A DNA stretch of 64,000 nt from Coptis chinensis (GCA_015680905.1 CM027381.1:86701501-86765500); one strand, 5' to 3'. Numbered from the stretch's first letter, positions 47,161 through 59,353 are shown. Notes: generated by a model not told the origin, from the sequence alone. Translations and numbers: made by a program.

Positions 47161-47168
47161 CTAATGTA

Positions 47169-48320
47169 GTACTAAAGCCAATAAATATTGGCGTTGTACA
47201 AAAAAAGTTGTTAAAACACTAATAGAAAATATATTTGTAACGATGAAGATGAATAAGGTAGTGATTAGCCATTTGCTGGTGAAGGTGGAGACGATACGTA
47301 AGCTACCAACGCTACAAATGTAGAAGATATATATATATTTTTTCTATTAATATAAATAGTTTTCTCCGGGCGAATAAGAAGTTATGGGAGACGATGAGTT
47401 GCATGTATCAAAATCTTCACAATTGACTTGGATCACATCGTGACAATCTTTGTTGTATTTGAACACTATAAACATAAAGAAAAAGAGTTAGAAAGGCTTG
47501 GTGGTAGTAGAGGACTAGAGGTGAGATCCACATTTTGTACTGCAACGATACAAATTATTTGATGAACACTTTATAAATTGTATATTTGAATCTCTTTGCG
47601 CATCCTTTGTTTCGAAAGTTTCTGATGTGAACTGAGGTCGACGGAAAAACAATCTTGTAGCAATTCACTAAATGAACTAATTTGTATAATAAAAATCACT
47701 CATGAATTAATAATCTTTCAAATGGCTAATCACTCAATATCTATCTATTTATATATACTAACAACTGAACCATTCTTTGCGAGTTTTAGGCAAACACCAA
47801 TTATAACACCCACTTTATTTGGATCCCGAAGACAACTCCCGCCCAAATTCCATTTTGAGTGTTAATCTCTCAATTATTGCACCATTTTTGCTCTGTTGTT
47901 AGATGAACAAGGGCATGTAATTTTCTACGCCGATCAATCATTGTTCACCCTTTATTGATACTTCAGAATGCCTTCTATGCTAGAAAGAATCTCGCTATTG
48001 AGTTTACCCTTCTACAAACCATCTCAAAATAAGAGAATGAAGCTCATTTCTTCATTCTTAAGCTATGAAACATGGATGCACCTCTTGGTGGGTTGTGCCG
48101 TGTCAGATGCGACATGGATGTGCGGGCACGGTCAATATGGTCAGGATGTAGATATTTGAGTATTTGACTTAAAATGGAAAAAGTAAAGCAAAATAATGTT
48201 AACCGCATCCATTTCCTACTTTTTTTAGATATAACCGATGGAGTCGCCGTGTTTGTGTCCGCGACCTCCTCCTTGCAACATAGTTCTTAGTTTTTAAAGT
48301 AGATCATGACTTATGACAAG
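47169..48320. other. Intergenic, no gene seen
   Basis: AT-rich sequence with no supported coding region or element ends. Confidence 0.4.
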
Positions 48321-48771
48321 ATGAGAAACATGACACGTTTGGTCATTGTTGTGGTGTTTCTTGCAGCTAATTTGCAATTCAAGTCACAGTGGTAGCATTT
48401 CACAAAGTGGGTGATGCACCTGGTTGGACTACTAGCAAAATTGATTTCAACGCTTGGGCTGCATCAAAATCTTTCCTTGTGATACTCTCTCTCTCTCTCT
48501 CTCTCTCAAGTACTAATATGATTGTGTGTGATTATTGAAAATCTAATATGACTGTGTGCTTAAGTAGAGTTTGTGTACGATCCCAGTGTACACAATGTTT
48601 TGAAAGGGTACTCCACTAATGGTCACCGTCTGGCCAAGACCATAATACGGAAAGACTTCAAATGATTTACTCCTTGTGTTTATTTGCAGGTCAGTGACAA
48701 AGGTTACCACTCGTGCAATGGGTCTAATCCCATATATTGCGACTTAAAAAACTGGAAAAGATTTATTTGAT
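48321..48771 (+). pseudogene. Phytocyanin (blue copper protein) gene remnant
   Basis: Phytocyanins are small secreted or GPI-anchored copper proteins. A signal peptide (MRNMTRLVIVVVFLAANLQFK) is followed, after a one-base frame change near 48385, by VTVVAFHKVGDAPGWTT and IDFNAWAASKSFLV, the N-terminal phytocyanin block. A CT microsatellite (48486-48508) and intron-like sequence follow. Then come FVYDPSVHNVLKG (about 48570-48610), corresponding to the FxYNxxxHNVxxV copper-ligand block, and SDKGYHSCNGSNPI (about 48693-48735), which has the second ligand Cys. The third ligand block is missing; the frame stops at about 48770. It is broken and very probably non-functional. Confidence 0.65.
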
Positions 48772-49772
48772 CATTCTCAAAAGCATTGAAGATTTGTATT
48801 TGATGTGTGGATCGGAGTGCACTGCAGAGATGGGCAGAAACTCCATATTTGAGTAAAACCAGCCTTACCAGTGTCTCCAATGCGTGGTTCTTCTTCCCTA
48901 TTTGTCGTCCCCTGAGTTCTTCTTGTATGCCGCATCATCATTCTATCTATGGTTATGCTTCTTCTTATCTTAGAAGCAATAATTTGATGTAAGTATAGTT
49001 TATGGACAACAATGGGGGGCTGAGCAGGCTCTGGCACTTTATATCCGAACAAGGTGTTGGAAACTAATACTTTATTACCTAGTATCCAGCAGCAATAAGA
49101 TATTAAGAATCAGATAACAACCAATAAGAAAATGCAATGATATTGTCCTGAAGGTGACATTGCCGCCAGTATGTATAGATGCTGACGGCTTCTGACACAC
49201 ACCTCCCAAGATTCAATGACAACGGACTTCGCAAAACAACACTTAAGCAAATCCCTAGAACTCTCAGTCACTCTAGTAAAATCATAATTTGTAAAACAAA
49301 GAAAAGAAGAGTAAATTGTGTGTTCTCTAGCGCAGTTCGTCCAGAGTTCTTATAAAAGAGATAGAGACGAACAAAAATTTAGATCGCTAATCACTCAGCC
49401 GGTTTTAGGCTAAGTTAAAATCAGTTACAATCATCTAATACAAGAAAGAAAAAGCCCAAAACAAGCCCATTCCCGCACCAACATGATGCCCAAATTGGGT
49501 GGATTTGCATGGCACTTGCACATTAATGTTTTCTAGATAGAGCTCCTCTAACTTGGGAGCCCCATGTGGCTTGTGGGCGCGATAGCACCCCCATATCTCT
49601 CTAAAATATTATCCCTATGCAGGGCATAAACCATATAAACTTAAAAATCTTAAGTTATTTATCCAATGTAGTCCCACACCTTGGTGTAATAGTAAGAATA
49701 GGTCATGAGTTCAAACCCAAACAAAGGCATGCATTTTTATACATATTTAAAAACTAAGTTATGTTTTATAAC
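48772..49772. other. Intergenic, possible LTR-like sequence
   Basis: Sequence from about 49049 (TGTTGGAAACTAATAC) has the start expected of a copia LTR on the plus strand, but I found neither a matching end nor a target duplication. No gene is seen. Confidence 0.2.
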
Positions 49773-50484
49773 TAGAAAAAATTCGCTCCTTGGTGCTTAA
49801 GAGTGAAAAGTCTCCTAAGCACCCATCCACCACACATCCACCATCTTTTAACTATTGATTAACTCTAGTTAATTAAAATCTAAACAAATATTTATTTTAG
49901 TATATCTTCAAATCACTCCATTTTTTTTTCTCCACAAATCTTTCATTTCTTTGTCTTTCCATAAAAAAAAATCTACAATGAAAATTTTGAAATATTCTTG
50001 TCTATAAAACCAAAATAAAAAAAAAAAAAAAAAAACCTTGTATAATAAAATACAAACTACTCTAACATTTATGAAAAAAATAACTCTTCAATTTTATCAT
50101 AATTATTAAAAAAAAAACGTAAATGCAATTACAAATTGTAACTTTATTACAATCCAAAATACCAATGGTAATTGCCAATAAAAAATAAAATTAAGAAATT
50201 CGCGTTGTAATTGAATGAAGGAGAACCCCTTGAAAAATCAGCAACTTAAAATTAAAAATTTATTTGCAATTTTTTAAAATTTTAATTGAAAATAATATTT
50301 TATTTTATTTTTATGGAAACATAAAGAAAGAAAATATTTGTGAAGAAAAAATGGAATGATTTGGAAAGAGAATAAAATAAATATTTGGTCAGATTTAATT
50401 TAAGTAGAGTTAATCAATATTTATAAGATAGTGGATGTCTGGTGGATGGGTGCGCTCTTAAGCACTTAAGAACAATTTTTTCTC
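49773..50484. mobile_element. Mutator-type MITE with long inverted repeats
   Basis: An exact 9-base duplication TTTTATAAC flanks it (49764-49772 and 50485-50493). The termini TAGAAAAAATT and the complement GAGAAAAAATT start inverted arms of about 200 bases, sharing GTGCTTAAGAG, CACCCATCCACCA and ATTGATTAACTCTA. A 9-base duplication and long arms are typical of Mutator-like elements. No coding capacity. Confidence 0.8.
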
Positions 50485-50654
50485 TTTTATAACACATGGA
50501 AAGATTATGCAAGTCTATTTAAATTATAAAAGAATACTAACAACATATACAAGTTATGGTCGAAATATTAAAGAGTACTGCCCATATTTGTCATTGAGAG
50601 TTCAATAAATTTGTATTATATTTGTGTGCCCATGTACTTTTTGCTAATACTTGT

Positions 50655-52298
50655 CTTTTTTTTCTTTTTCTTTTTCTTTTTTTTTTAAATTTATTTCAAG
50701 TTAAACTTTTATTAAACCAAACAATATTTATAGATGCCAAGAACATCAGAGAACACGTTCATATGTACAAACAGTGGGGCTTTGTGCCACCATACAGACG
50801 AAAACACTGGAAGGAATGACAAGTCTCTGAAAGGCCAAGTTGAGATCTCCACAATTGGTTGTCCCTACACTCTAAACTTCTTTACTTGAGCAGCAACATG
50901 TGAAGCAAGAGTGTTTGCAGAACCATTTCCTTCTCTATAACACCAACTAAAGTGGACTTCTTCAAAGTTATGCAACAATAACTTGAGAGTGAGTAGTGAT
51001 TCTGGATAATAACCAATTACACTTAAAAGTTTCAGCTGTCAAAACCTTGAACAACAATTGAGAATTAGTCTCCACTTCGATCTTCCGATATCCTATTTTT
51101 GTTAAAATTTGAAGTCCATAAAAAAGAGCAAGGAATTCTGCTTCATTGTTTGTTGCATAAAAAAATAGGAATAGCTGCTCCCATTAAAAATTTACCTTCC
51201 GAATCCCTTAGAATACATCCAACCACCCCCGCATATCCTAGATTTCCAAGAGACGCACCATCAGTGTTGAGTTTCACAAATCCGTCCTTCGGTGGAAACC
51301 ATTTAACATAAACCAGAAATTTTTCTCTGGGAATTTGTTGGGACATGACTTCCTGAACCAGCTGCATATTTTTTGAAGCTCTGTTGATGTATCAAACTGG
51401 ATAAGGGTGTTTACCTTTAAACCTTGTGTCATTTCTTGCAAGCCATATATTCCACAGAACCCCAACAAAGTAGCAAAACTGCACATCACCATCATGCATT
51501 ATCCTGATATCCCTTGTTAAACTCGCTAATTGTTCCTTAAAGCTGACACCACTTGTATTTTGCTAATCAATAACTCCACTTAAATTTGTTCCACACCAAA
51601 TGGCTCTAGAGAAAGAACATTCAAAAAATACATAGATTTCTATTTATGGGAAGCTCTCACACAGGGTGCATTCAGGTTGGACTTGAAAATGATGAGATGC
51701 CAATAAATCCGCAATTGGGACGACACCTTGCAAGCATTGCCATACAAATTTTTTTATTTAAACGACACTTTCATCTTCCAAACATGTTTGTAGATATAGT
51801 TATCCTGAACCGCTGTATTTGTGTTAGTAATCAACTAAATGCAGCCATTGTATGCAAACTTCACCGAATATTCTCTAGATTCCACCCATTTCCAAACCAA
51901 AGTATCCTCCTCATTTGGTGTAATAGGAATTGAAACAATTCTTTCAACAAATTCTAAAGGCCAAAATTCATTTAGCCTATTCCAATCCCAGCTATTGGTA
52001 TCCATGTCAATGAAATCAGAAACAAGGTCAAAAGGACAGTCAGGTGGTTTCCCATTAAGTACCTGTAAATCCTCAGAATGTGGAATCCATTTGTCTTCCC
52101 ATGCACTAATAGAAGTACATTTCCCCAGCTTCCAAACCGATCCAGTGTTAATAATCCTTCGTGTTTCGCAAATCCTTTTCCACATTACTGATGAACTAGC
52201 TTTAACTTTCCGCCTTCCAAGAAACTGGTAGTGTGAAAGTACCTATGTTTCATTTGTTGAGCCCATAATGATGTTAGATTAAGTAAATCCCATGCCTT
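50655..52298 (-). pseudogene. LINE remnant (zf-RVT and RNase H regions)
   Basis: On the minus strand the order is AWDLLNLTSLWAQQMKHRYF (52295-52236), a frameshift, then MWKRICETRRIINTGSVWKL, AWEDKWIP and NEEDTLVWKW (52185-51835). The RNase H part follows with LNTDGASLGNLGYAG (51280-51230), NNEAEFLALFYGLQI (about 51150), and WCYREGNGSANTLASHVAA (about 50950-50890). A T-rich run at 50655-50690 is the poly(A) tail in reverse. It is 5'-truncated or interrupted at 52298 by the CACTA-like end. Multiple stops and shifts make it dead. Confidence 0.8.
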
Positions 52299-52400
52299 CC
52301 ACTACAACAAAAGGGGTCTGTTGCAACGCACTCTTTCGCCACGCCTAAAATTTGTTGCAACAAGTCATCTTTTACAACACCGTGTGGCGTTGCTAAAGGT

Positions 52401-53215
52401 CATCCGTCTTAATAGAATTTTGATTTTGGGAAATACCTAGAGCGGCGCTTTGGCGTTGCAAAACTGTTCACTTAAATTCTGAAAAATAAGAAAAATAATT
52501 AAATTGAAAATGTTTATTGTTGGCAACGAGTGTGGTGCTGCTATAGATTAAATATCTATTGCAACCCCCTTGCCGTCACTGGTAATTCTGGGATAGACTG
52601 TGTATGCCCTTGTTGCGACGTTTTCGGTGTTGCAAATGGGCTTTGGTTTGGGCGAAAATAATCCTTTTTGCTGCAAATATTTTTCGCGCTCCAGCGCTCC
52701 AGTTTTCGTGTTCCCGCTGGAAGTCATAACAAAATTAGGAATAAAAAAAAAAAAAAACATGTTAAAACCCTAGATTGCCGTCTCTCTCCAACTAAATCTA
52801 AACTTCTTTCCTCTATCGATCTCTAAAACTCATCCTCTCCACATCTTCAAAGCTTATCTCTCCTCCACCCTCAACCTCAAGGTGAGAAGAATTGAAAAGT
52901 CATTGAAACTACAACAAAATCAAAAGATTTGTTTTTTTTGTTCCCTGCCCTAGTTGAAATCGTTTTTTTTTCTTGTCTTGATTGATTGTTTTAACTTTAA
53001 AGTGGGGTTTTTGGTGTTCTTTGCAGTGATTTGTGGAGCCAGGTAGAACTGCTCGAATTGGGGTTTTCTACAGTCGGTAAGATATATTGCTTTGCTTTTG
53101 ATTTTGGGTATTTTGATTTTGTTTTTGATTTGTGATATAAAGAACAAATCTTTATATTTCAATTTGAAGGAATTTTGGCGTGTATTCTATTTCAATATCA
53201 ATCTTTCAATAGTTT
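52401..53215. repeat. Long direct repeat, copy 1
   Basis: Starts AAAGGTCATCCGTCTTAATAG just before the shared block and continues for about 800 bases, with small differences, as in 57570-58395. It includes GGCAACGAGTGTGGTGCTGC and a CCCTGCCCTAGTTGAAATCG stretch. No convincing gene lies in it, although 52760-53090 resembles a 5' UTR with an intron (CTTTGCAGTGATTTGTGG). Confidence 0.75.
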
Positions 53216-54192
53216 GGCGTGTATTAATCTTTGCGGGGGTAGTAGTTTCGTTGGTTTTGTTGTTTTCGGTCAGATTTTTGGCAAGCATCTTGTGTTTGAT
53301 TTGCATATTTAGCGTCTAGGTGTAATGTGTTATGGGTGTTAGTATAGTTAGATCATATTGGATTTATTGTATATTCATTTGGGATGTAAGTGTTGGGTTT
53401 GATAGCTACTATAATATTGTTTTGGGGTTGAAACTTTTTAACTGGTTACAACCCAAATTAATGCTAAATAGGATGATTTTAAACATCTTTGGATTGCAAG
53501 TTCTACCCTTGTTGCATATTTCTATTAGGATAACCTCTTTTGGGAAAACCTTCTACTTTTTCTGTTTTGAGAGTCGGTTTAGTCTGGTGGGATAATCTCA
53601 TGTTAGATAAATGGCATACATGGACTGTAGATCATCGTTGATATCAAGTTAGAATTCCTGGACGACCAATTTAATAAGTCAAGAACATCGGTCTCGAGTC
53701 CTGCTTCAAGTCAAGTATGACCTTGTAAGCGATCACCATTGTCAGACCTTATCATGGAGTCCTGGAGTCATCTCAAGTCGTGTACTGTATGTAGATACTT
53801 CATGGACTTGTTTCACACAAACTGATCCTTCATATTTTTATCTAGCTTCGTCAAGTTCTTCCATGGTCCAACTCTAAGATTCACCATCCATCAGTGGAAG
53901 TTCCACCACATTTATTGATCTATATTTGGTTTAGTTTCTGGTGTTGGTTCAGAAGAATCTTGAAAAATCGTGCTTGAGAATTTGGTCTCGGGGCTTGAAT
54001 AAGATTTTTAGATCTGCGAGTCTGCTTTCCAATACAATTGGATTCATCTTGTTTCGATATCTGCATAGTAAGCTACAACTGTTTTAGTACATAATGGTCA
54101 GTCTAGATTTTTCTGACGAAGTTCTGTGTTTGGTGGCGTTCTGTGCGTTTTTTGTTGGGAAAACGTGGGGTGGGGTGGGGGAGTATAACGAG
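53216..54192. other. No gene seen
   Basis: AT-rich sequence after the first long repeat. Open frames at 53092-53595 are T-rich and look like chance. Confidence 0.35.
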
Positions 54193-54590
54193 AGTGTATA
54201 GATGACCTTACCTATACTAGTGCATCATAAATGGATGTTCAGGGGAATTATATAAATCACAAGGTCGTATGAATACTAAATTTTGTGAGATATAGTTTTG
54301 GACTATTGGTTCCGTCCCAAGGTGATGGATGGTCTTCTGGACTTACCCGAGCACCATCTTGTAAACTTTGATTTTCTGTGCTGGAATTCCCTAGTGTATA
54401 GATGACCTTACCTATACTAGTGCATCATAAATGGACGTTCAGGGGAATTATGTAAATCAAAAGGTCATATGAATACTAAATTTTGTGAGATATGGTTTTG
54501 GACAATTGGTTCCGTCCCAAGGTGATGGTCTTATGGACTTACCCGAGCACCATCTTGTAAACTTTGATTTTCTGTCTTTTGGAATTCCCT
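54193..54590. repeat. 200-base tandem duplication
   Basis: Two adjacent copies (54193-54392 and 54393-54590) start AGTGTATAGATGACCTTACC. They differ by a few substitutions and a short deletion of GGAT. Confidence 0.85.
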
Positions 54591-54949
54591 AGTGTTATCG
54601 CCTTCTACTCTGAACTTGCACTACCTCTATTATTAAAACAGACATGCAAGTTGCAGTTGCTCAAATAAAAGTGATTTTCAAGAGCTGTAAATTTAAGCTT
54701 CTTGAAATCACTGTTTTGGAGTGAAAGTTACACGCGTCTGAGCTCAATATAATGGGGGCTCTGCAACGTAGTAGAGCAAACAGCAAAGCACTTGAGAGTT
54801 TCAACTATCAACGAGTGTCGTATGCTGCCTAGAGAAGGTCATATAGAGACATAGAGCAAGGATGGTATTCCGTACTTGTAACATTATTTTTATGTAATTT
54901 AACCTTTACGTCTTTACTAGGGATATTCAACCAATAGATGTCAAACCAC

Positions 54950-55980
54950 TTACATCACTGAGCAACCCGACCTCCTCTTGCAGGAGTTATAGATGTTCCT
55001 CCAGAATGCTAGCTTCTGCTCCTGTGTAAGACCCTTTAACTCAACACTGCCGAGCTTCCCAACGAGGACCCTCACACAGTTATACACTTCCTCACCAAAT
55101 TCATAGCCTAAAACACCACAACTACTGTTAACAATACTTACTTCACTCTCTGCATTACAAACAGAGAGCTTGTCGTTCCGTTGCCATCAATAGAGTGGGA
55201 TTCAATTGCGCGCATATGCTTGTAGAACCCAATGTCTCTCTTTCTCACTTTACAAATGCCATAAGCCTCTTCACATTCACTTTCCTCATAAGCTACTTGC
55301 TTTACAGAACAAAACATCTCCGACTCTCAATGCCTGTATTTTTGTGTCTTCGTCCTCAACAAAATTCAAAACAAACACTTCAAAACTTCCGAGCACATTT
55401 TCTTTGGGCTGCTTCCTTCTCCTGTTCTTTCCTCAGGCATATCCATACAACGCTCTTCCGCAATATCTTCCACTGCTCTGCATTCTAGCTGGAAATGCAA
55501 AACCGTCACATCATCGCATTTACTTTGTAAATATCACTAGAAACAGGACTACTTCTTATATATCACTACAAATGCTAACTCTGTATACCTTTATTTTCAC
55601 TGCCTCCAAACGCTTCTCCACGGATGTTTCCACCACTCAAGCTCCCTTCACTGGGGTTCTAATTCTTTGCTCTGCCTGCTTTGGGGATTGCTTCTTTTTC
55701 CTTTTAGGATTACTGCAAGACTCCTTCTCTTTGCCGCGGCTGTCTTCGGACCATCAGATCCTTTTCGGGGCTGTTTCTCATTTCCAAACTTTCTACAACG
55801 CTTCCCAATTTCATCACGCCTAAGCTTTGCTACCAATTGCGTTCAGCTACCTGCCACTGCTGCTGGATTTCCAGTAACATTACATTCAGAGCTTCGTTTC
55901 TCTGTTTTCTTTTCATATAAACCGCTCGGCCTTTCCCTAATTCTCTTGGATCATCAAATCTTCACAGCTTCTTCATAAAG
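54950..55980 (-). pseudogene. Unidentified gene fragment(s)
   Basis: On the minus strand the 3' part (55190-54950) reads [52 protein letters not shown] and stops at 54950-54952. Further up, 55836-55648 reads KLRRDEIGKRCRKFGNEK, GSDGPKTAAAKRRSLAVI, lysine- and arginine-rich; 55440-55290 contains FEVFVLNFVEDEDTKIQAL. These look like pieces of one or more nuclear genes with frame breaks. I cannot name the family. Plus-strand frames across the same span appear to be shadows. Confidence 0.4.
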
Positions 55981-56229
55981 GCCTTGTCTAACATTCACCA
56001 TTCGTTTTCTTCCACCCGTACAACCTCCTCCTCCAAAACTGCTACTTCACCAAGCAGCTCCACTGTCTACAATAAAATCACACTGAATAGATTCTCATCC
56101 ACAGAGGACATCACACTTCTTCCAAAACTTATCATAATTGGATCATTTTCATGGATAGATTATATAAGCAAATTCAACAACTACCGTCCGCCTTCCTTTG
56201 CTAGTCGTTTAATATTCCTTTGAAGTGAC

Positions 56230-57560
56230 ACCTAGCACAAGCGTTTGTCAATTAAACGGTCGAGAACTTAAAGTACGTCAGCTAATATATAGTCATAATG
56301 CTCCTCCACGAAGTCATCCTTAATCCAGAAGTTTCCTTGACCCTAGCAGATAGATATGGGGCAAAAAGTCCAAAGTATCTGCGAGTGGAGAAAAGAGCTT
56401 TCCACTAGGTCCTTAGGCACCCTTTAAAAAAGGAATTCTTTCTCGCTAAGCGAAGGACGGAATGTGAGCAGAGCGGGATGGTTTGAGTTTTTTAATCCTT
56501 TTTACGTGAAATCGGGCTTTAGCCTAACATCCATACGTCTGACACAAACTCCAATAAAACCAATAGCAGCTAGCAGCCGAAAGAGGAACAACCACTACCT
56601 GCTCTACCCGACCGAACTACTTGATTCCAGCTTACTAAGTGAGTTAGTCAATAAGAGGTCTTTAAATCCTTTCACTCTGCGTCAATCAAGTAAGTTGACT
56701 CCCTAACTAAATTCGGCTTGCCTGATTCGATATCTGATCGGTATGTATAGGTTTTGAATTCCGGATGGTAGAGGTAGAGAAGGCGGAGTAAGGAAAGTTC
56801 GATTCCAGAGCTCTCAATCAATCAAATAATAGAAGCTGGAATCTTAGCCCTATCTATTCTATTCCACAGCGTCACAGCTGATCTGTTGGACGAATTTAGT
56901 GAAGTGTGGAGCTCACTCATTTACCCATGGCTCTCATTACAGAAGTAAAGGATTTAGCCCAAAAAGCTTTGGAAAGGTTCCTCTAGGTTCTGGTTTGGCA
57001 AAAGGGAGCCCCTCACGATTGGCCAACCTAACACAAGTAAGGTAACCTATCACCACAAAACGAATGAGTGCAACGACTGAAGGGGAAGACAAACAAGTCA
57101 GCGAACAATGAAGAACAAGAAGAAAAGAAAGAGTGATGCGCGGGTGTTATTGCACGAGACAGAATGAACCAAGCAATAAGGTCCACTCGCGCATACGTTC
57201 CGTTCTTTTTTAGTTGCCGTATTTCTTTTCGACTCGACCAGCCAAGCGAAGCAAGTTGAGAACAGGTTCGGGCATGGAATTAGGAAGGGCATTTCATGTT
57301 ACCAACGGTTATCAAGACCTATAAATTTTATCGACAAGTGTGGGGCTTTTCTTTTTATAAGAGTTTTGGGCATTAAACCAACAGGACGAGAAATAACAAA
57401 ACAGCAGGAATCTACGCTGACCAGATAGGATGGGGATCAGTATCATATGAGAAGGGGTGCGGTGCTCACATGATTAGTAATAGTACACGAGCTTACGAGC
57501 CCGCTCGCTAATGGCAGACAATGTTCTTTCGGCTGTTCCCATCCATAGAATAAAGAGACT
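56230..57560. other. Organelle-like (probably mitochondrial) DNA insertion
   Basis: Base composition changes sharply to a more balanced, repeat-poor sequence in the style of plant mitochondrial intergenic DNA (words such as CTCGCTAAGCGAAGGACGG and GGTCCACTCGCGCATACG). No mitochondrial gene could be recognised. It ends where the second long direct repeat begins (about 57570). The mitochondrial origin is inference from style alone. Confidence 0.45.
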
Positions 57561-57569
57561 TGATTGAAT

Positions 57570-58395
57570 AAAGGTCATCCGTCTTAATAGAATTTTCATT
57601 TTGGGAAATACCTAGAGTGACGCCTTGAGCGTTGCAAAAGTGTTTGTTTAAATTTACGATAAATAATTAAATTGATAATGTTTATTTTTGGCAACGAGTG
57701 TGGTGCTGCTATAGATTAAATATCTATTGCAACCCCCTTGCTTGGTAATTCCGGGATAGACTATGTGTATGCGCTTGTTGTGACGATTTTGATGTTGCCA
57801 ATGGGCTCTGGTTTGGGCGGATATATTCGTTTTTGGCTGCAAATATTAATCGCGCTACAGTTTTCATGTTCCCGCTCCAAAATCCAAATCATAATAAAAT
57901 TAGAAATACCGTAAAAACAAAACCTATTAAAACCCTAGATTGTCGTCTCTCGATCTCTCCATCTAAACCGAAACTTCTTTCCTCCATCTCCAAAACTCAT
58001 CCTTTTTCTCTCCACATCTTCAAAGCTTATCTCTCCACCCTCAACATCCACCGTTTTTGACTTTACTGAGGTGAAAAGAATTGAAGCGATAACAAAATCA
58101 AAAGCTTCGTTTTTTTGTTCCCTGCCCTAGTTGAAATCGTTTTTTTTTTTTTTTTTTTTTTCTTGTCTTGATTGATTGTTTTAGCTTTAAAGTGGAATTT
58201 TTGGTGTTCTTTGCAGTGATTTGTGGAGCTAGGTAGAACTGCTCGAATTGGGGTTCTCTACAGTGGGTAAGATATATTTCTTTGCTTTTGATTTTGGGTA
58301 TTTTGTTTTTGTTTTTGATTTGTGATATAAAGAACAAATCTTTATATTTCAATTTGAATGAATTTTAGCGTGTATTCTATTCCAATATCAATCTT
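57570..58395. repeat. Long direct repeat, copy 2
   Basis: Matches 52401-53215 in the same direction over about 800 bases. A T run of 22 (58140-58161) marks the main length difference. Confidence 0.75.
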
Positions 58396-58671
58396 ACGTA
58401 AAAGTTCTGCAACGACCTTTAGTCGTCCATTTTTACTCTTGGTTCAGTTATAGCATTCATAAAGATACAACAACAATATTGTGACCTTCCTCAAATACAA
58501 TGTCACCTTGCAGTTAAATATAGTTACTCGTATATGGCTTTTTGCTCCCTGTATCTGAGTGACTCAGTCCATAAAATTTACAACCTACATATCCGCGGGA
58601 ACCCAAAATGCTTCTGTTTTCCTCCATGGAGAAGGCTTTCATCATCTTTGACATGCATGTCAAATGCTCTG

Positions 58672-58915
58672 TTTTTCCTCCATGGAGAAGGCTTCATCAT
58701 CCCAAACTAGATAGAGGGATTTAGTTTCCAGATATGTTGGGGCTCTATTAGATGTCAATGGCAGGGGGTCGATTGAAGGACGACCATTATTTGGACCAGA
58801 AGTGCAGGATTTAGAGTTAACATAGTTAACAAATGTGACATCTGTATTTTCTGATTGAGAGCATGGTGAAGTGGGGGCCGAAGTTGCAGATACAATTATG
58901 GCGGTGAAAAAATTA
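58672..58915 (-). pseudogene. SUF4-like C2H2 zinc-finger protein fragment
   Basis: The minus strand reads IIVSATSAPTSPCSQSEN, VNSKSCTSGPNNGRPSID, LTSNRAPTYLETKSLYLVW, DDEAFSMEE. The C-terminal block YLVWDDEAMSMEER is characteristic of SUPPRESSOR OF FRIGIDA 4 and related proteins. Only this region is present; the zinc fingers and the final residues are missing. A 30-base echo of its end (CCTCCATGGAGAAGGCTT) lies at 58620-58640. It is a captured fragment, not a working gene. Confidence 0.6.
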
Positions 58916-59335
58916 GCTGGTGGGGAGTGTGGATTCAGTCCAACACCGAAAGATCGATCCCCTTTCTTTTCGTTATGGAATAAGGATTCATACTGTGTCA
59001 AGTCTCGGATAGAAATCCCAACTTATTCGGTCCGTCCTATGGTCTTCTCCCTCTATACCATCTATACCCCCTCGGCTCGTCCCTGTACCAAACCCTCGCC
59101 TTTCGAAAAGCCAAGATCGGAAAGCCGAATTTTCTATCGCCACCAAACGCATAGTATAGGGGAGGGAGATTTCGATTGGGTTGGTGTTTAGTGTCGATGA
59201 GATTTGAACATCGATCCGTCTAACTCAAAACCCGTTGGGTAATTCTTCCCGACCCCTTTCCGACTCACCCTCGGGTTCACCTAGATCCATAGACCGGCTT
59301 GCTATTAAGGTAAAGCTATTCAGTCAAGCGCTATT
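58916..59335. other. Second organelle-like stretch
   Basis: Directly after the SUF4-like fragment the composition again resembles organelle DNA (words such as CCCCTCGGCTCGTCCCTG and GATTTGAACATCGATCCGTC). No gene or tRNA could be folded from it. The origin is inferred from style only. Confidence 0.35.
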
Positions 59336-59353
59336 TTAACATAAGTGAAATAT

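Larger units (their letters stand above)
21207..47168. mobile_element. Inverted-repeat-bounded element into which the large Helitron inserted
   Basis: The left end reads TACAATAGAACCTCGATAA (21207) and the complement of the right end reads TACATTAGAACCTCGTTAA (47168), a good terminal inverted repeat. Without the Helitron the element would be about 1.2 kb. It contains the tandem unit described at 21356 and 46505. No transposase is seen and no target duplication was resolved, so the family is uncertain. Confidence 0.4.

Noticed and set aside
49049..49680. Copia-type LTR starting TGTTGGAAAC
   Set aside because: No matching CA end or target duplication could be found, so only the start is suggestive.
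53092..53595. Hydrophobic frames after the first long repeat
   Set aside because: They are T-rich and only partly repeated in the second copy, where they break, so they are likely chance.
55206..55823. A 205-codon plus-strand frame rich in Ser, Phe and Leu
   Set aside because: The opposite strand has more protein-like sequence, and the plus-strand composition is what a reversed coding region gives.
59195..59260. tRNA-like words (GATTTGAACATCGATCC) in organelle-like DNA
   Set aside because: I could not form acceptor, D and anticodon arms around them.
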